DNA from: Nitrospinaceae bacterium
GTDB taxonomy: Bacteria > Nitrospinota > Nitrospinia > Nitrospinales > VA-1
Direction of reading: 5' to 3'
Assembly: GCA_029261675.1 (NCBI GenBank)
Contig: JAJDBA010000314.1
Location: 1-6,522 of the forward strand
Length of the DNA: 6,522 bases
Shown: in pieces, positions 1-5,934 of the stretch
Numbering within the stretch: position 1 is the first letter of the stretch
Layout: each line of letters opens with the position of its first letter
Position numbers and translations under genes: made by a program
Notes under the pieces: generated by a model
Told to the model about the DNA's origin: nothing
The model's input: the letters and a program-made list of their open reading frames with translations, nothing else
Databases searched by the model: none

Positions 1-399
1 CCCTTATTAAGCATGAAATTTTTATTGGACCTTCAATCTCAGTCCGAGCAAATTGATGTTTTAGAAAAGGAGGAGTTGGGATTCGACCATGCTGACTTGG
101 GCGCCAGCCTTTTAAAAAAATGGAACCTTTCAGATTTCCATGTGGAAATAGTCGCATACCATCATAAACCCAGCCAATCTCCACATTTTGCATTTGAAGC
201 ATCCGTCCTTCATTTTGCCGATGTTCTGGCAAATAATATGCAGTTTGGAAGTAGCGGAGAAAAGCCTGTATCTATAAAATTAGAAGAGGAAGCATGGGAA
301 AATCTGGGAATGTCGGAGAAAATTAGCCTTTCGGATTTAAAAAAGAAAACCTCTGAGATCTACGATGAGACAGTGAGTCTTTTTTTTCAAACCAGCTAG
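1..399 (+). CDS. HDOD-domain protein, C-terminal fragment (5' end outside window)
   Basis: The reading frame is open from the first base of the window, so this is the last 132 codons of a longer gene. The Met at position 13 is probably internal and not the start. The visible part has the end of an HDOD domain: a segment reading GFDHADLGASLLKKW, followed about 15 residues later by a YHHKP motif. This is the typical HDOD signature, a relative of the HD phosphohydrolase fold that often lacks the metal-binding His-Asp pair. Family members act in the cytoplasm in signalling or regulation, often fused to GGDEF, EAL or receiver domains. Any such partner domain would lie outside the window, so the specific role is unknown. 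The last 40 or so residues are helical and charged, ending QTS. The gene converges on lipA with about 30 bases between the stops and no convincing terminator hairpin. Confidence 0.85.
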   Translation, partial: PLLSMKFLLDLQSQSEQIDVLEKEELGFDHADLGASLLKKWNLSDFHVEIVAYHHKPSQSPHFAFEASVLHFADVLANNMQFGSSGEKPVSIKLEEEAWENLGMSEKISLSDLKKKTSEIYDETVSLFFQTS

Positions 400-429
400 T
401 TACCGTATTTTACCCGCATTAATTTATTA

Positions 430-1308
430 TCACCCCAAACCTACTGCTTTAGCCTGTTTATCTGCCAAGTACGAACTGCGAACAAGAGGGCCTGCCTCCA
501 CATGTTTCAAGCCTAAAGACTCACCAATATCTTTATATTCAGAAAATTTATCAGGATGGATAAATTCGACTACTTCAAGATGCCGAGGAGATGGGCGAAG
601 ATATTGACCAAGAGAAAGAATTTGGCAACCCACACCCACCAAATCTTTCATAGAGCGAACAACCTCCTCTTCTCTTTCTCCAAGCCCAAGCATGAGGCTG
701 CTTTTCACGATTAGATTTTTTTTAGTCGCTGCGGTTCTAAGTGTATCAAGAGACCAGGAATACCTGCATTGCGGACGCAACCTATTTTGCAAAGACTCAA
801 CGGTTTCCAGGTTGTGAGCAAGGACATCGGGGACCGCCATACAAATCTTTTCTACTAAGCCCATCTTCCCTTGAAAATCTGGAATCAACGTTTCAATTTT
901 CATCTGCGGACATCGGACGCGTATAGATTGAATGGTTTTAACCCAATGTTCTGCCCCACCATCGATCAAGTCATCGCGATCAACGGAAGTAATCACCGCA
1001 TAGCGAAGATCCAATTTTGAAAGTGTTTCAGCGATTCGACTGGGTTCATCCAGGTCCGGAGCGAGCATATTTCCAGTAGCAACATCGCAAAACCTGCAAG
1101 CGCGACTGCAAGTATCCCCCAAAATCATAAATGTAAGGGTTCCAGCATCCCAACACGTCCCAATATTTGGGCAAGAAGCAGACTCGCAAACAGTATTTAA
1201 ATTGTATTTTTCAACCAGTGACTTGAGTTGAAAAAACTTTCTATTTTTAGGAAGCTGTACTTTTAACCACTCCGGCAAACGCCTGGACTTATTTAATTTT
1301 GTAGACAT
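430..1308 (-). CDS. lipA: Lipoyl synthase (radical SAM)
   Basis: Lipoyl synthase inserts two sulfur atoms into the octanoyl chain on lipoyl-carrier proteins (E2 subunits, GcvH) using S-adenosylmethionine; it acts in the cytoplasm. The 292-aa length is normal for the family. All key residues are present. The auxiliary 4Fe-4S cluster ligands are C41, C46 and C52 (CESASCPNIGTC). The radical-SAM triad CSRACRFC is C67, C71 and C74. The RSSY motif at residues 277-280 supplies the serine ligand of the auxiliary cluster. The ATG at 1308 is the only usable start: upstream in frame there is no ATG, GTG or TTG before a stop codon. It has no recognisable Shine-Dalgarno sequence; the upstream bases read TTCCTCCATTTTTT. 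No lipB or lplA gene is adjacent. The gene is divergent from the LptF-family gene and shares its promoter region. Confidence 0.97.
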   Translation of the reverse strand: MSTKLNKSRRLPEWLKVQLPKNRKFFQLKSLVEKYNLNTVCESASCPNIGTCWDAGTLTFMILGDTCSRACRFCDVATGNMLAPDLDEPSRIAETLSKLDLRYAVITSVDRDDLIDGGAEHWVKTIQSIRVRCPQMKIETLIPDFQGKMGLVEKICMAVPDVLAHNLETVESLQNRLRPQCRYSWSLDTLRTAATKKNLIVKSSLMLGLGEREEEVVRSMKDLVGVGCQILSLGQYLRPSPRHLEVVEFIHPDKFSEYKDIGESLGLKHVEAGPLVRSSYLADKQAKAVGLG

Positions 1309-1342
1309 AAAAAATGGAGGAACATAAACTTTCCGAGAATAT

Positions 1343-1372
1343 AGTATAATTAGTACATTGAGATATTTTCAC
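1343..1372 (-). promoter_or_regulatory. Candidate sigma70-type promoter for lipA
   Basis: Read on the minus strand, a GTGAAA box (complement of 1367-1372, 4 of 6 matches to TTGACA) is followed 18 bases later by TATACT (complement of 1343-1348, 5 of 6 matches to TATAAT). Transcription would start near 1336, giving a leader of about 28 bases before the lipA ATG. This -10 box overlaps a TATAAT on the opposite strand. Support is by motif only. Confidence 0.4.
1345..1350 (+). promoter_or_regulatory. Candidate -10 box for the LptF-family gene
   Basis: A perfect TATAAT lies 67 bases upstream of the chosen ATG at 1418. It would place the transcription start around 1357, immediately before the TTG at 1358, which argues against that TTG as the start codon. 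No good -35 box is found at 16-18 bases spacing, so an activator or another sigma factor may be needed, or the match may be chance in AT-rich DNA. Confidence 0.35.
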
Positions 1373-1379
1373 ATCTCAA
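1358..1379. repeat. Inverted repeat in the lipA/lptF divergent region
   Basis: TTGAGAT (1358-1364) and ATCTCAA (1373-1379) form a perfect 7-bp dyad separated by 8 bases (ATTTTCAC). It covers the candidate -35 box of lipA and begins at the expected transcription start of the LptF-family gene. It could be an operator for a dimeric regulator acting on both genes or a 5' leader hairpin of the permease mRNA. It is not followed by a T-run, so it is not a terminator. Confidence 0.45.
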
Positions 1380-1417
1380 CTTACCAGAATTCGTTTTATA
1401 AAGGTTTTTCTGACCGC

Positions 1418-2695
1418 ATGTTTTTCAATATTATAGACAAATATATTTTTAAAGAGCTATTCAAGCTTTTCATCATCAGCACCGGTGCATTGACAACCAT
1501 TTTATATCTGGATAAATTTTTATTCATGGCAGAGATGATCGTGAACCGCGGAGTCTCTCTCATGGAAATGGTAATGATGATGGCTTATATTTCTCCGGCT
1601 TTTCTTGCCCTCACTATTCCGATGGGTGTTCTACTCGCATCGGTGGTTACCTTCAACCAGTTTTCAGGCAATAATGAATGGATCGCCATGAAAGCCTGCA
1701 ACTGGAGCTTTCTGCAACTGATGAAGCCCGTAGCCTGTTTTGCGGTCATGGCTTATTTCCTAGCCAATATTATAATGTTCTGGGCGCTACCTTGGGGAAA
1801 CCAATCCTACAAGGTTTTAATATACGATATAATTAAAAATCGGGCAAATGTGGATATTAAGCCAGATGTTTTTAACAAGGATTTTAAAAACCTTATTCTT
1901 CTGGTCAAGGGGCGTAGTCAGGATTCTACATTACAAGGTGTTTTCATAGCCGACACCAGTCATGTTGAGTCTCCACAAATCATCACATCGAATGAAGGAG
2001 TGATCTACTCGAATCCCGAGACTTTAAAAATTCAACTAAAACTGACAGATGGAACCATCCATGAATTGAGCAAGGATCGAGGAAACTACCAGACCTTGAA
2101 TTTTGATCGTTACGACATTACATTAAGTTTACCCGAAACAGAAAAATTAGAAAAAAAAGCACTGGTAGGCAATCGCGAACTTTCTCTTGAAAAGATAAAA
2201 GAAAGAATACAGGATCTTAAAAAAAAGGGACTCCCTACATCTGGTGCTGAGGTCGAAATCAGCAAAAAGTTTTCCCTCCCCTTCACCTGTTTGCTGTTTG
2301 CATTTTTTGGTGCACCGCTAGGCGTCAAATCCAGTCGATCTGGAAAATCAGGAAGTTTTGGATTAACCGTATTGGTTATTTTGCTCTACTATATCGCCTT
2401 GATAATGACACAGAATCTGGGTCGTATTGGTGAAATACATGCTTACACATCAGTGTGGATTCCCAATTTTATTCTGCTGATCTTGGTGATCTATTCCAGT
2501 TATAAAATGCAGAAGGAGAAACCCTTTCAAGCGCTAGATAAAATAACCGATCTATTTATAACCCTATACGAACTTTCAAGAGGCATCTTCAAAAAGAGTG
2601 CTAAGCCGAAAATTCCTTTAAAAAAGACCACCGCTAAACCGGCATCGCTCGATGTAATAGCTGAATTAAGAAAAGAATCGACCACAAAAAAATAA
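1418..2695 (+). CDS. lptF: LptF/LptG (YjgP/YjgQ) family permease, probably LptF
   Basis: Inner-membrane subunit of the LptB2FG ABC transporter, which extracts lipopolysaccharide from the inner membrane and passes it to LptC and LptA. The architecture fits. Hydrophobic segments lie at about residues 10-33, 55-80 and 100-122; a hydrophilic periplasmic beta-jellyroll spans about 130-250; three more membrane segments lie near 285-302, 312-332 and 343-362. The FFGAPLGVKS segment after membrane helix 4 is typical of the family. The open frame extends upstream to a TTG at 1358, but the ATG at 1418 gives the usual short N-terminus (MFFNIIDKYIFKELFK) and fits the TATAAT at 1345; only a weak AAAGG sits 13 bases before it. 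The 425-aa length includes a Lys-rich tail of about 60 residues beyond the last helix, longer than usual. No second permease gene follows, so LptF versus LptG is not certain. Confidence 0.88.
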   Translation: MFFNIIDKYIFKELFKLFIISTGALTTILYLDKFLFMAEMIVNRGVSLMEMVMMMAYISPAFLALTIPMGVLLASVVTFNQFSGNNEWIAMKACNWSFLQLMKPVACFAVMAYFLANIIMFWALPWGNQSYKVLIYDIIKNRANVDIKPDVFNKDFKNLILLVKGRSQDSTLQGVFIADTSHVESPQIITSNEGVIYSNPETLKIQLKLTDGTIHELSKDRGNYQTLNFDRYDITLSLPETEKLEKKALVGNRELSLEKIKERIQDLKKKGLPTSGAEVEISKKFSLPFTCLLFAFFGAPLGVKSSRSGKSGSFGLTVLVILLYYIALIMTQNLGRIGEIHAYTSVWIPNFILLILVIYSSYKMQKEKPFQALDKITDLFITLYELSRGIFKKSAKPKIPLKKTTAKPASLDVIAELRKESTTKK

Positions 2696-2734
2696 CCCCC
2701 ATTTGAAACAAATTATTAAGATTGGAGATTTTCA

Positions 2735-3181
2735 ATGAAAATCGCAGAAGAGATAATGACCCGAAAAGTAGTGACCGTAAATAAAAGTTTGTCCATTAAG
2801 GAATTGTCAAAACTTTTCATTGAAAATCGATTCAACGGTATCCCCGTGGTTGATGACGAAGACAACGTAATTGGTGTAGTCACTCAAGGGGATTTGATCG
2901 AGCAGAATAAGAATCTACATATTCCAACTGTCATCGCTTTGTTCGATGCGGTACTGTTTCTGGAAAGCGAAAAGAAATTTGAATCTGATGTGAAAAAATT
3001 AACCGGAACCACCGTAGAAGATATCTATCACAAACATGCTATATCTATAAATCTCAAAACGGATATCAATGAAATCACCACACTAATGGCAGAAAAGGAT
3101 ATTCACACCCTCCCCGTTTTGGATGATGGCAAACTCGTTGGCATCATCGGTAAAAGCGACGTCATCCGAGCTATGGCTTAG
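2735..3181 (+). CDS. Two-CBS-domain protein
   Basis: A small cytoplasmic protein of 148 residues made only of a pair of CBS domains, which fold together as a Bateman module and usually bind adenine nucleotides to sense energy state or to regulate a partner. The first CBS repeat spans about residues 1-55 (IMTRKVVTV ... GIPVVDDEDNVIGVVTQGDLIE). The second spans about 95-148 (HAISINLKTD ... TLPVLDDGKLVGIIGKSDVIRAM). Between them is a linker of about 40 residues containing HIPTVIALFDAVLFLES, a type of insert I recall from similar CBS proteins of deltaproteobacteria. The ATG at 2735 has GGAG (2724-2727) 7 bases upstream. It starts 39 bases after the LptF-family gene with no terminator between them, so co-transcription is likely. 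The ligand and partner are unknown. Confidence 0.9.
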   Translation: MKIAEEIMTRKVVTVNKSLSIKELSKLFIENRFNGIPVVDDEDNVIGVVTQGDLIEQNKNLHIPTVIALFDAVLFLESEKKFESDVKKLTGTTVEDIYHKHAISINLKTDINEITTLMAEKDIHTLPVLDDGKLVGIIGKSDVIRAMA

Positions 3182-3262
3182 CCTAAAAAGCCACCCCACC
3201 CCACGGATAAAATTATTTGGCTATCCAATTGTTTTTACAGCCTAAAGATCATACCAGCCAAA
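3174..3262 (+). terminator. Possible transcription end after the CBS gene (weak)
   Basis: TGGCTT (3174-3179) pairs with AAGCCA (3188-3193) across an 8-base loop, overlapping the CBS stop codon. A C-rich, G-poor stretch (3191-3204) follows. A second dyad, TTTGGCT (3216-3222) with AGCCAAA (3256-3262), encloses 33 bases, and a short TTGG-ctat-CCAA hairpin (3217-3228) precedes a T-run at 3232-3236. None is a strong intrinsic terminator. The C-rich stretch could suit Rho-dependent ending. This is inference from small repeats. Confidence 0.25.
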
Positions 3263-3565
3263 AAACCTTAAAATATCGCTATTTTTTTTCTTGCATTATC
3301 CGAAATCCAAAAATATAGTCTAAAAAATTCCAAATCACGTAAAAATAGAAACTGTCCTGGTGAGCGGAAAAAATAACCTAGACGTTCCATTTTTTTATTC
3401 GGCAAAATAATATATTTGGGGATAGAGAAATAATAACGCAAATAAGTACACCTTAGAGAAAAGCATACATCAATTTTTATTTACAAATCACCAGAGTTAG
3501 CTTCTTAAATTAGTTATAAAATTAAATATTTCATATCGAACACCTGTTTTGGAGAAAAGATAAAA
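3182..3565. other. AT-rich intergenic region of 384 bases without a gene
   Basis: I find no credible coding sequence on either strand: the plus strand has no ATG before 3566, and minus-strand frames are at most about 23 codons. No tRNA or known riboswitch pattern is visible. The left end holds the small inverted repeats described separately. The middle holds a good promoter candidate at 3291-3319. The remainder is strongly A+T-rich, more so than the flanking genes. It separates the housekeeping genes from the lipoprotein/hydrolase pair. Confidence 0.7.
3291..3319 (+). promoter_or_regulatory. Candidate sigma70-type promoter for the lipoprotein/hydrolase pair
   Basis: TTGCAT (3291-3296) and TATAGT (3314-3319) are spaced by exactly 17 bases, the best promoter-like match in the gap. 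Transcription would begin near 3326, leaving an untranslated leader of about 240 bases before the lipoprotein ATG at 3566. A TATAAA at 3515-3520 lies closer to the gene but has no -35 partner at normal spacing. Confidence 0.45.
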
Positions 3566-5011
3566 ATGCCAAATAAGTCTTGGAAACACATACCCCAGCT
3601 AAACAACACATTTAAGCTTTTCTTAATTACCACCTTAATTTTCTTCTCAGGTTGTACTCATTTAAACGAAGGATCGGTAGACTTTCGCGTATCGCCCCCA
3701 GAAGTTTCCGCTTCACATAAGAATGGGATTCCAGATAAAACAGACAAAGGAGTTTTCGAGACCAGATATTTTTACTCTGATGATTCTACTGAAAAACCTA
3801 TCCAGACAAATGAATCTCTATCTATCCAAATGTTGCAAGCTTTCATTTGTGATTTTCATGAAGGTAGTTTTTCAGAGGTTATTACTTGGATACCCGCCCA
3901 ATTTCAAAAGAATAGTTCTTCGTGCCAAGGTGGTTGGCATAAAACCAGGGGTGAAATTGTAGTCATCGCTAATGCTTTTGAACGGAACGGATCAAATTCT
4001 GTTACCCATGATAATTCTGCAAAAAATAAAGGAAGAGTCATTTACTACAATGAGGATGTTCGAGAATCTGGTCAGATGTTAAATTTTTCAAACATGCCTC
4101 TATATGGTCCTAAAAAATATGAAGGAAATCCCTTTTACCTTCGCTTATGGGTTTTAGACTTAGACGAAGATGAGGATTCTAAAACTAAAGGTATGCTAAA
4201 GTCCCTATCGAGTGCAGGAGCGGTCGCATACCCTCCAGCGGCCCCAGCTTTGGGGATACTCAATTCAATTGGAGGTACCCTTCTCAGCGGTCCAAGTAAT
4301 GACACCGAGCTACAGTACCAGACAGAATTTGACGCACCAGGAGGACATATAGACCTTACCAAACAACCACTAATACCTGGCTACTATGCAATGGTTAGAA
4401 TGGAAGAAAGACACGAAACCGCTCCATGGGAACATTTAATTATTGATAAGAGAACTGGGCAGTTAAACTATTGCCAAGATACAAATGACGTCAAAAACTT
4501 AACTTTTGATAAATGCGTTGTTTATAAGAAGGAAACTTGGTTAACATTTAAAATAGATAAGAACAAACCATCATTCAAATTGGATGCAGGTCAAAAATAC
4601 CTTGAATTCCAAGCCGCCAACCAAAAAATAACTCAAAAATCAGTCGATGACTTTGTAGCAAATATGCAAACCTTGACATTAAATATCAAGCAACTCAAAG
4701 TTTTTGACAACCTTCAAAAACAAATAGTGAAAATTAACACTAACACAAAAGGAACAGCAACTCGCGACGAAGCTATACGTGAGTCTTTAAATGTTCTCTG
4801 TGATGCCGTCAAAGCAGATGACATAATTGATAAGACAAAAAGTATCCTTCCGACTGACCAAATCGATTATTTCAAAAACAAGCTAATAAAAGAATTTGGG
4901 ATAAGTTCTGCCAAACTTAGCAATACTAAACTCATAACAGAATGCGATAAGAAAAATCCTGCTGGAAAAAGAGATATCTCTGGATTACAAAAACATTTGA
5001 GTTTCTTATAA
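3566..5011 (+). CDS. Outer-membrane-type lipoprotein of unknown family
   Basis: I do not recognise this 481-aa protein. The N-terminus is a lipoprotein signal peptide: a basic start (K4, K7), a hydrophobic stretch at about 16-27 and a lipobox FFSGC with the lipidated Cys at 30. Thr at +2 favours the outer membrane. Residues 31-85 look unstructured. A mixed alpha/beta region follows. Residues 189-197 (PFYLRLWVL) form a likely beta-strand running into an acidic loop DLDEDEDSK (198-206). After that comes a small-residue, Gly/Ala/Pro-rich stretch (209-241) that could be a glycine-zipper-like helix. Residues 260-345 look beta-rich, and 345-481 is mostly helical. Six cysteines besides C30 (95, 120, 303, 317, 412, 460) could form disulfides in the periplasm. 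GGAGA (3551-3555) lies 10 bases before the ATG. The gene is followed after 14 bases by a serine hydrolase, so the two likely form an operon. A partner, anchor or immunity role for that hydrolase is inference. Confidence 0.88.
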   Translation: MPNKSWKHIPQLNNTFKLFLITTLIFFSGCTHLNEGSVDFRVSPPEVSASHKNGIPDKTDKGVFETRYFYSDDSTEKPIQTNESLSIQMLQAFICDFHEGSFSEVITWIPAQFQKNSSSCQGGWHKTRGEIVVIANAFERNGSNSVTHDNSAKNKGRVIYYNEDVRESGQMLNFSNMPLYGPKKYEGNPFYLRLWVLDLDEDEDSKTKGMLKSLSSAGAVAYPPAAPALGILNSIGGTLLSGPSNDTELQYQTEFDAPGGHIDLTKQPLIPGYYAMVRMEERHETAPWEHLIIDKRTGQLNYCQDTNDVKNLTFDKCVVYKKETWLTFKIDKNKPSFKLDAGQKYLEFQAANQKITQKSVDDFVANMQTLTLNIKQLKVFDNLQKQIVKINTNTKGTATRDEAIRESLNVLCDAVKADDIIDKTKSILPTDQIDYFKNKLIKEFGISSAKLSNTKLITECDKKNPAGKRDISGLQKHLSFL

Positions 5012-5012
5012 A

Positions 5013-5017
5013 AGGAG
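5013..5017 (+). promoter_or_regulatory. Strong ribosome binding site of the hydrolase gene
   Basis: AGGAG lies 8 bases before the ATG at 5026 and begins just after the stop codon of the lipoprotein gene (TAA at 5009-5011). This fixes the hydrolase start and supports coupled translation within one transcript. Confidence 0.7.
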
Positions 5018-5025
5018 ACCATTTC

Positions 5026-5931
5026 ATGGATACGCGTTTAGCGGTTTATATTGTTCATGGTATAGGTGATCAGGAAAAAGGCTTCAGCAAGATCATGCAA
5101 GAAAACCTAATGTCTAATTTCGAAAAAGCTCTCGACCATATGGGAGAAGGAAATAGGCCCAACCAAGCAGGAGCCTTAATCTTTCAAGAGGGGCTTTGGG
5201 CAGATATCACTCAGAAAGGCGAAGATATTCTTAAAAAGAATATGTTCAATGATCCAGACACCGATGTCGACTGGATTAAAGCACGGAAATTCTTTGCTGA
5301 CTACCTCGGCGATGCCATTTCTTATTTCAAAGGATCGGATACAGATTCACAATACTCAGCAATTCAAACACGAATCGAAGGCCAAATAAAAGAACTTTCA
5401 AGCACCACACGACCGGGTCAGAAAACCCTTCTAACCGTTGTCTCTCATAGCCTGGGAACCGTGGTTCTATCGGATTACTTTTATGATAAAAGGAAGACCT
5501 TGGAACAAGAGCACGAGCTCGTGTTCTCCAATTTTTTTACAATGGGCAGCCCGATTGCTTTGTACGCTAACCGGTTTTTCAACCATAACAATAAATCATT
5601 CACAAATTTCAAGCCGCAAAAAGTAAAAGACCCTAAGGGTATATGGGTCAATCTATTTGATGAAGATGATATTGTTGGCTATCCCATTCGTCCTGTAAAC
5701 AATCATTGCAAAAAAGTGGTGACTGCAGACCTCAATGTCTCGGTTGGATCATTTTTTTCAGGAGGCACCCCGGCCAGCCATGCAGGTTACTGGGAGGATC
5801 AAGAGGTTGGGAAAATAATCGCAGAAAAACTGGCTATTGACTGGTTAAGAGTCAATAAGTGGGATACTAAAGACCAGACCTTAAAGAGGATCACGGCATA
5901 TAAAAAGCGTTATAAAATGCCTGCTGAATGA
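5026..5931 (+). CDS. Signal-less serine alpha/beta hydrolase (lipase/esterase-like)
   Basis: A 301-aa protein with alpha/beta-hydrolase features. Strand beta-1 runs directly from the start (LAVYIVHGIGDQ), with the oxyanion-type HGIG motif at residues 11-14. The nucleophile elbow is SHSLG at 140-144, preceded by the strand TLLTVV, so Ser142 is the likely nucleophile. GSPIALY (174-180) is the next strand and turn. The acid is probably in FDEDDIVGYP (211-220; D214 or D215). The His is probably H252 in SHAGYW. The triad assignment is mine by motif position; only the Ser is secure. No signal peptide or membrane segment is present, so the enzyme stays cytoplasmic or leaves by a route without a cleaved signal, such as type VI secretion; no secretion gene is in view. 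The fold suits a lipase, phospholipase or esterase, but the substrate is unknown. It follows the lipoprotein gene by 14 bases. Confidence 0.85.
   Translation: MDTRLAVYIVHGIGDQEKGFSKIMQENLMSNFEKALDHMGEGNRPNQAGALIFQEGLWADITQKGEDILKKNMFNDPDTDVDWIKARKFFADYLGDAISYFKGSDTDSQYSAIQTRIEGQIKELSSTTRPGQKTLLTVVSHSLGTVVLSDYFYDKRKTLEQEHELVFSNFFTMGSPIALYANRFFNHNNKSFTNFKPQKVKDPKGIWVNLFDEDDIVGYPIRPVNNHCKKVVTADLNVSVGSFFSGGTPASHAGYWEDQEVGKIIAEKLAIDWLRVNKWDTKDQTLKRITAYKKRYKMPAE
5508..5527 (+). repeat. Near-perfect palindrome followed by T-run, inside the hydrolase gene
   Basis: A core palindrome CACGAGCTCGTG (5512-5523) is extended on both sides by AGA/TCT with one G-T pair between, giving a 20-base dyad that in RNA would pair throughout except a small loop (the G-T becomes a G-U wobble). 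A run of seven T (5532-5538) starts 4 bases after it. It encodes the EQEHELVFSNFF region of the hydrolase in frame, so it may be only coding constraint. Confidence 0.5.
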
Positions 5932-5934
5932 GCT

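Noticed and set aside
741..926. Plus-strand open frame of 61 codons inside lipA
   Set aside because: It is the opposite strand of a well-supported conserved gene, with no ribosome site or recognisable protein features.
1358..1417. TTG at 1358 as the start of the LptF-family protein (20 extra residues)
   Set aside because: It coincides with the expected transcription start from the TATAAT at 1345, has no ribosome site, and the ATG at 1418 matches the usual family N-terminus.
3281..3290. T-run at 3282-3289 as an intrinsic terminator
   Set aside because: No GC-rich hairpin immediately precedes it; it is more likely part of the AT-rich promoter upstream region.
3395..3466. Minus-strand 23-codon frame encoding a hydrophobic peptide (MLFSKVYLFALLFLYPQIYYFAE)
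   Set aside because: No ribosome binding site near its ATG, very short, and located in AT-rich DNA where hydrophobic short frames arise by chance.
4135..4362. Minus-strand open frame of 75 codons inside the lipoprotein gene
   Set aside because: Antisense shadow of the lipoprotein frame; no ribosome site or family features.
5895..5921. GGCAT / ATGCC inverted repeat near the end of the hydrolase gene as a terminator for pyrG
   Set aside because: Only 5 bp of stem with a long irregular loop, no T-run on the pyrG strand, and fully inside coding sequence.
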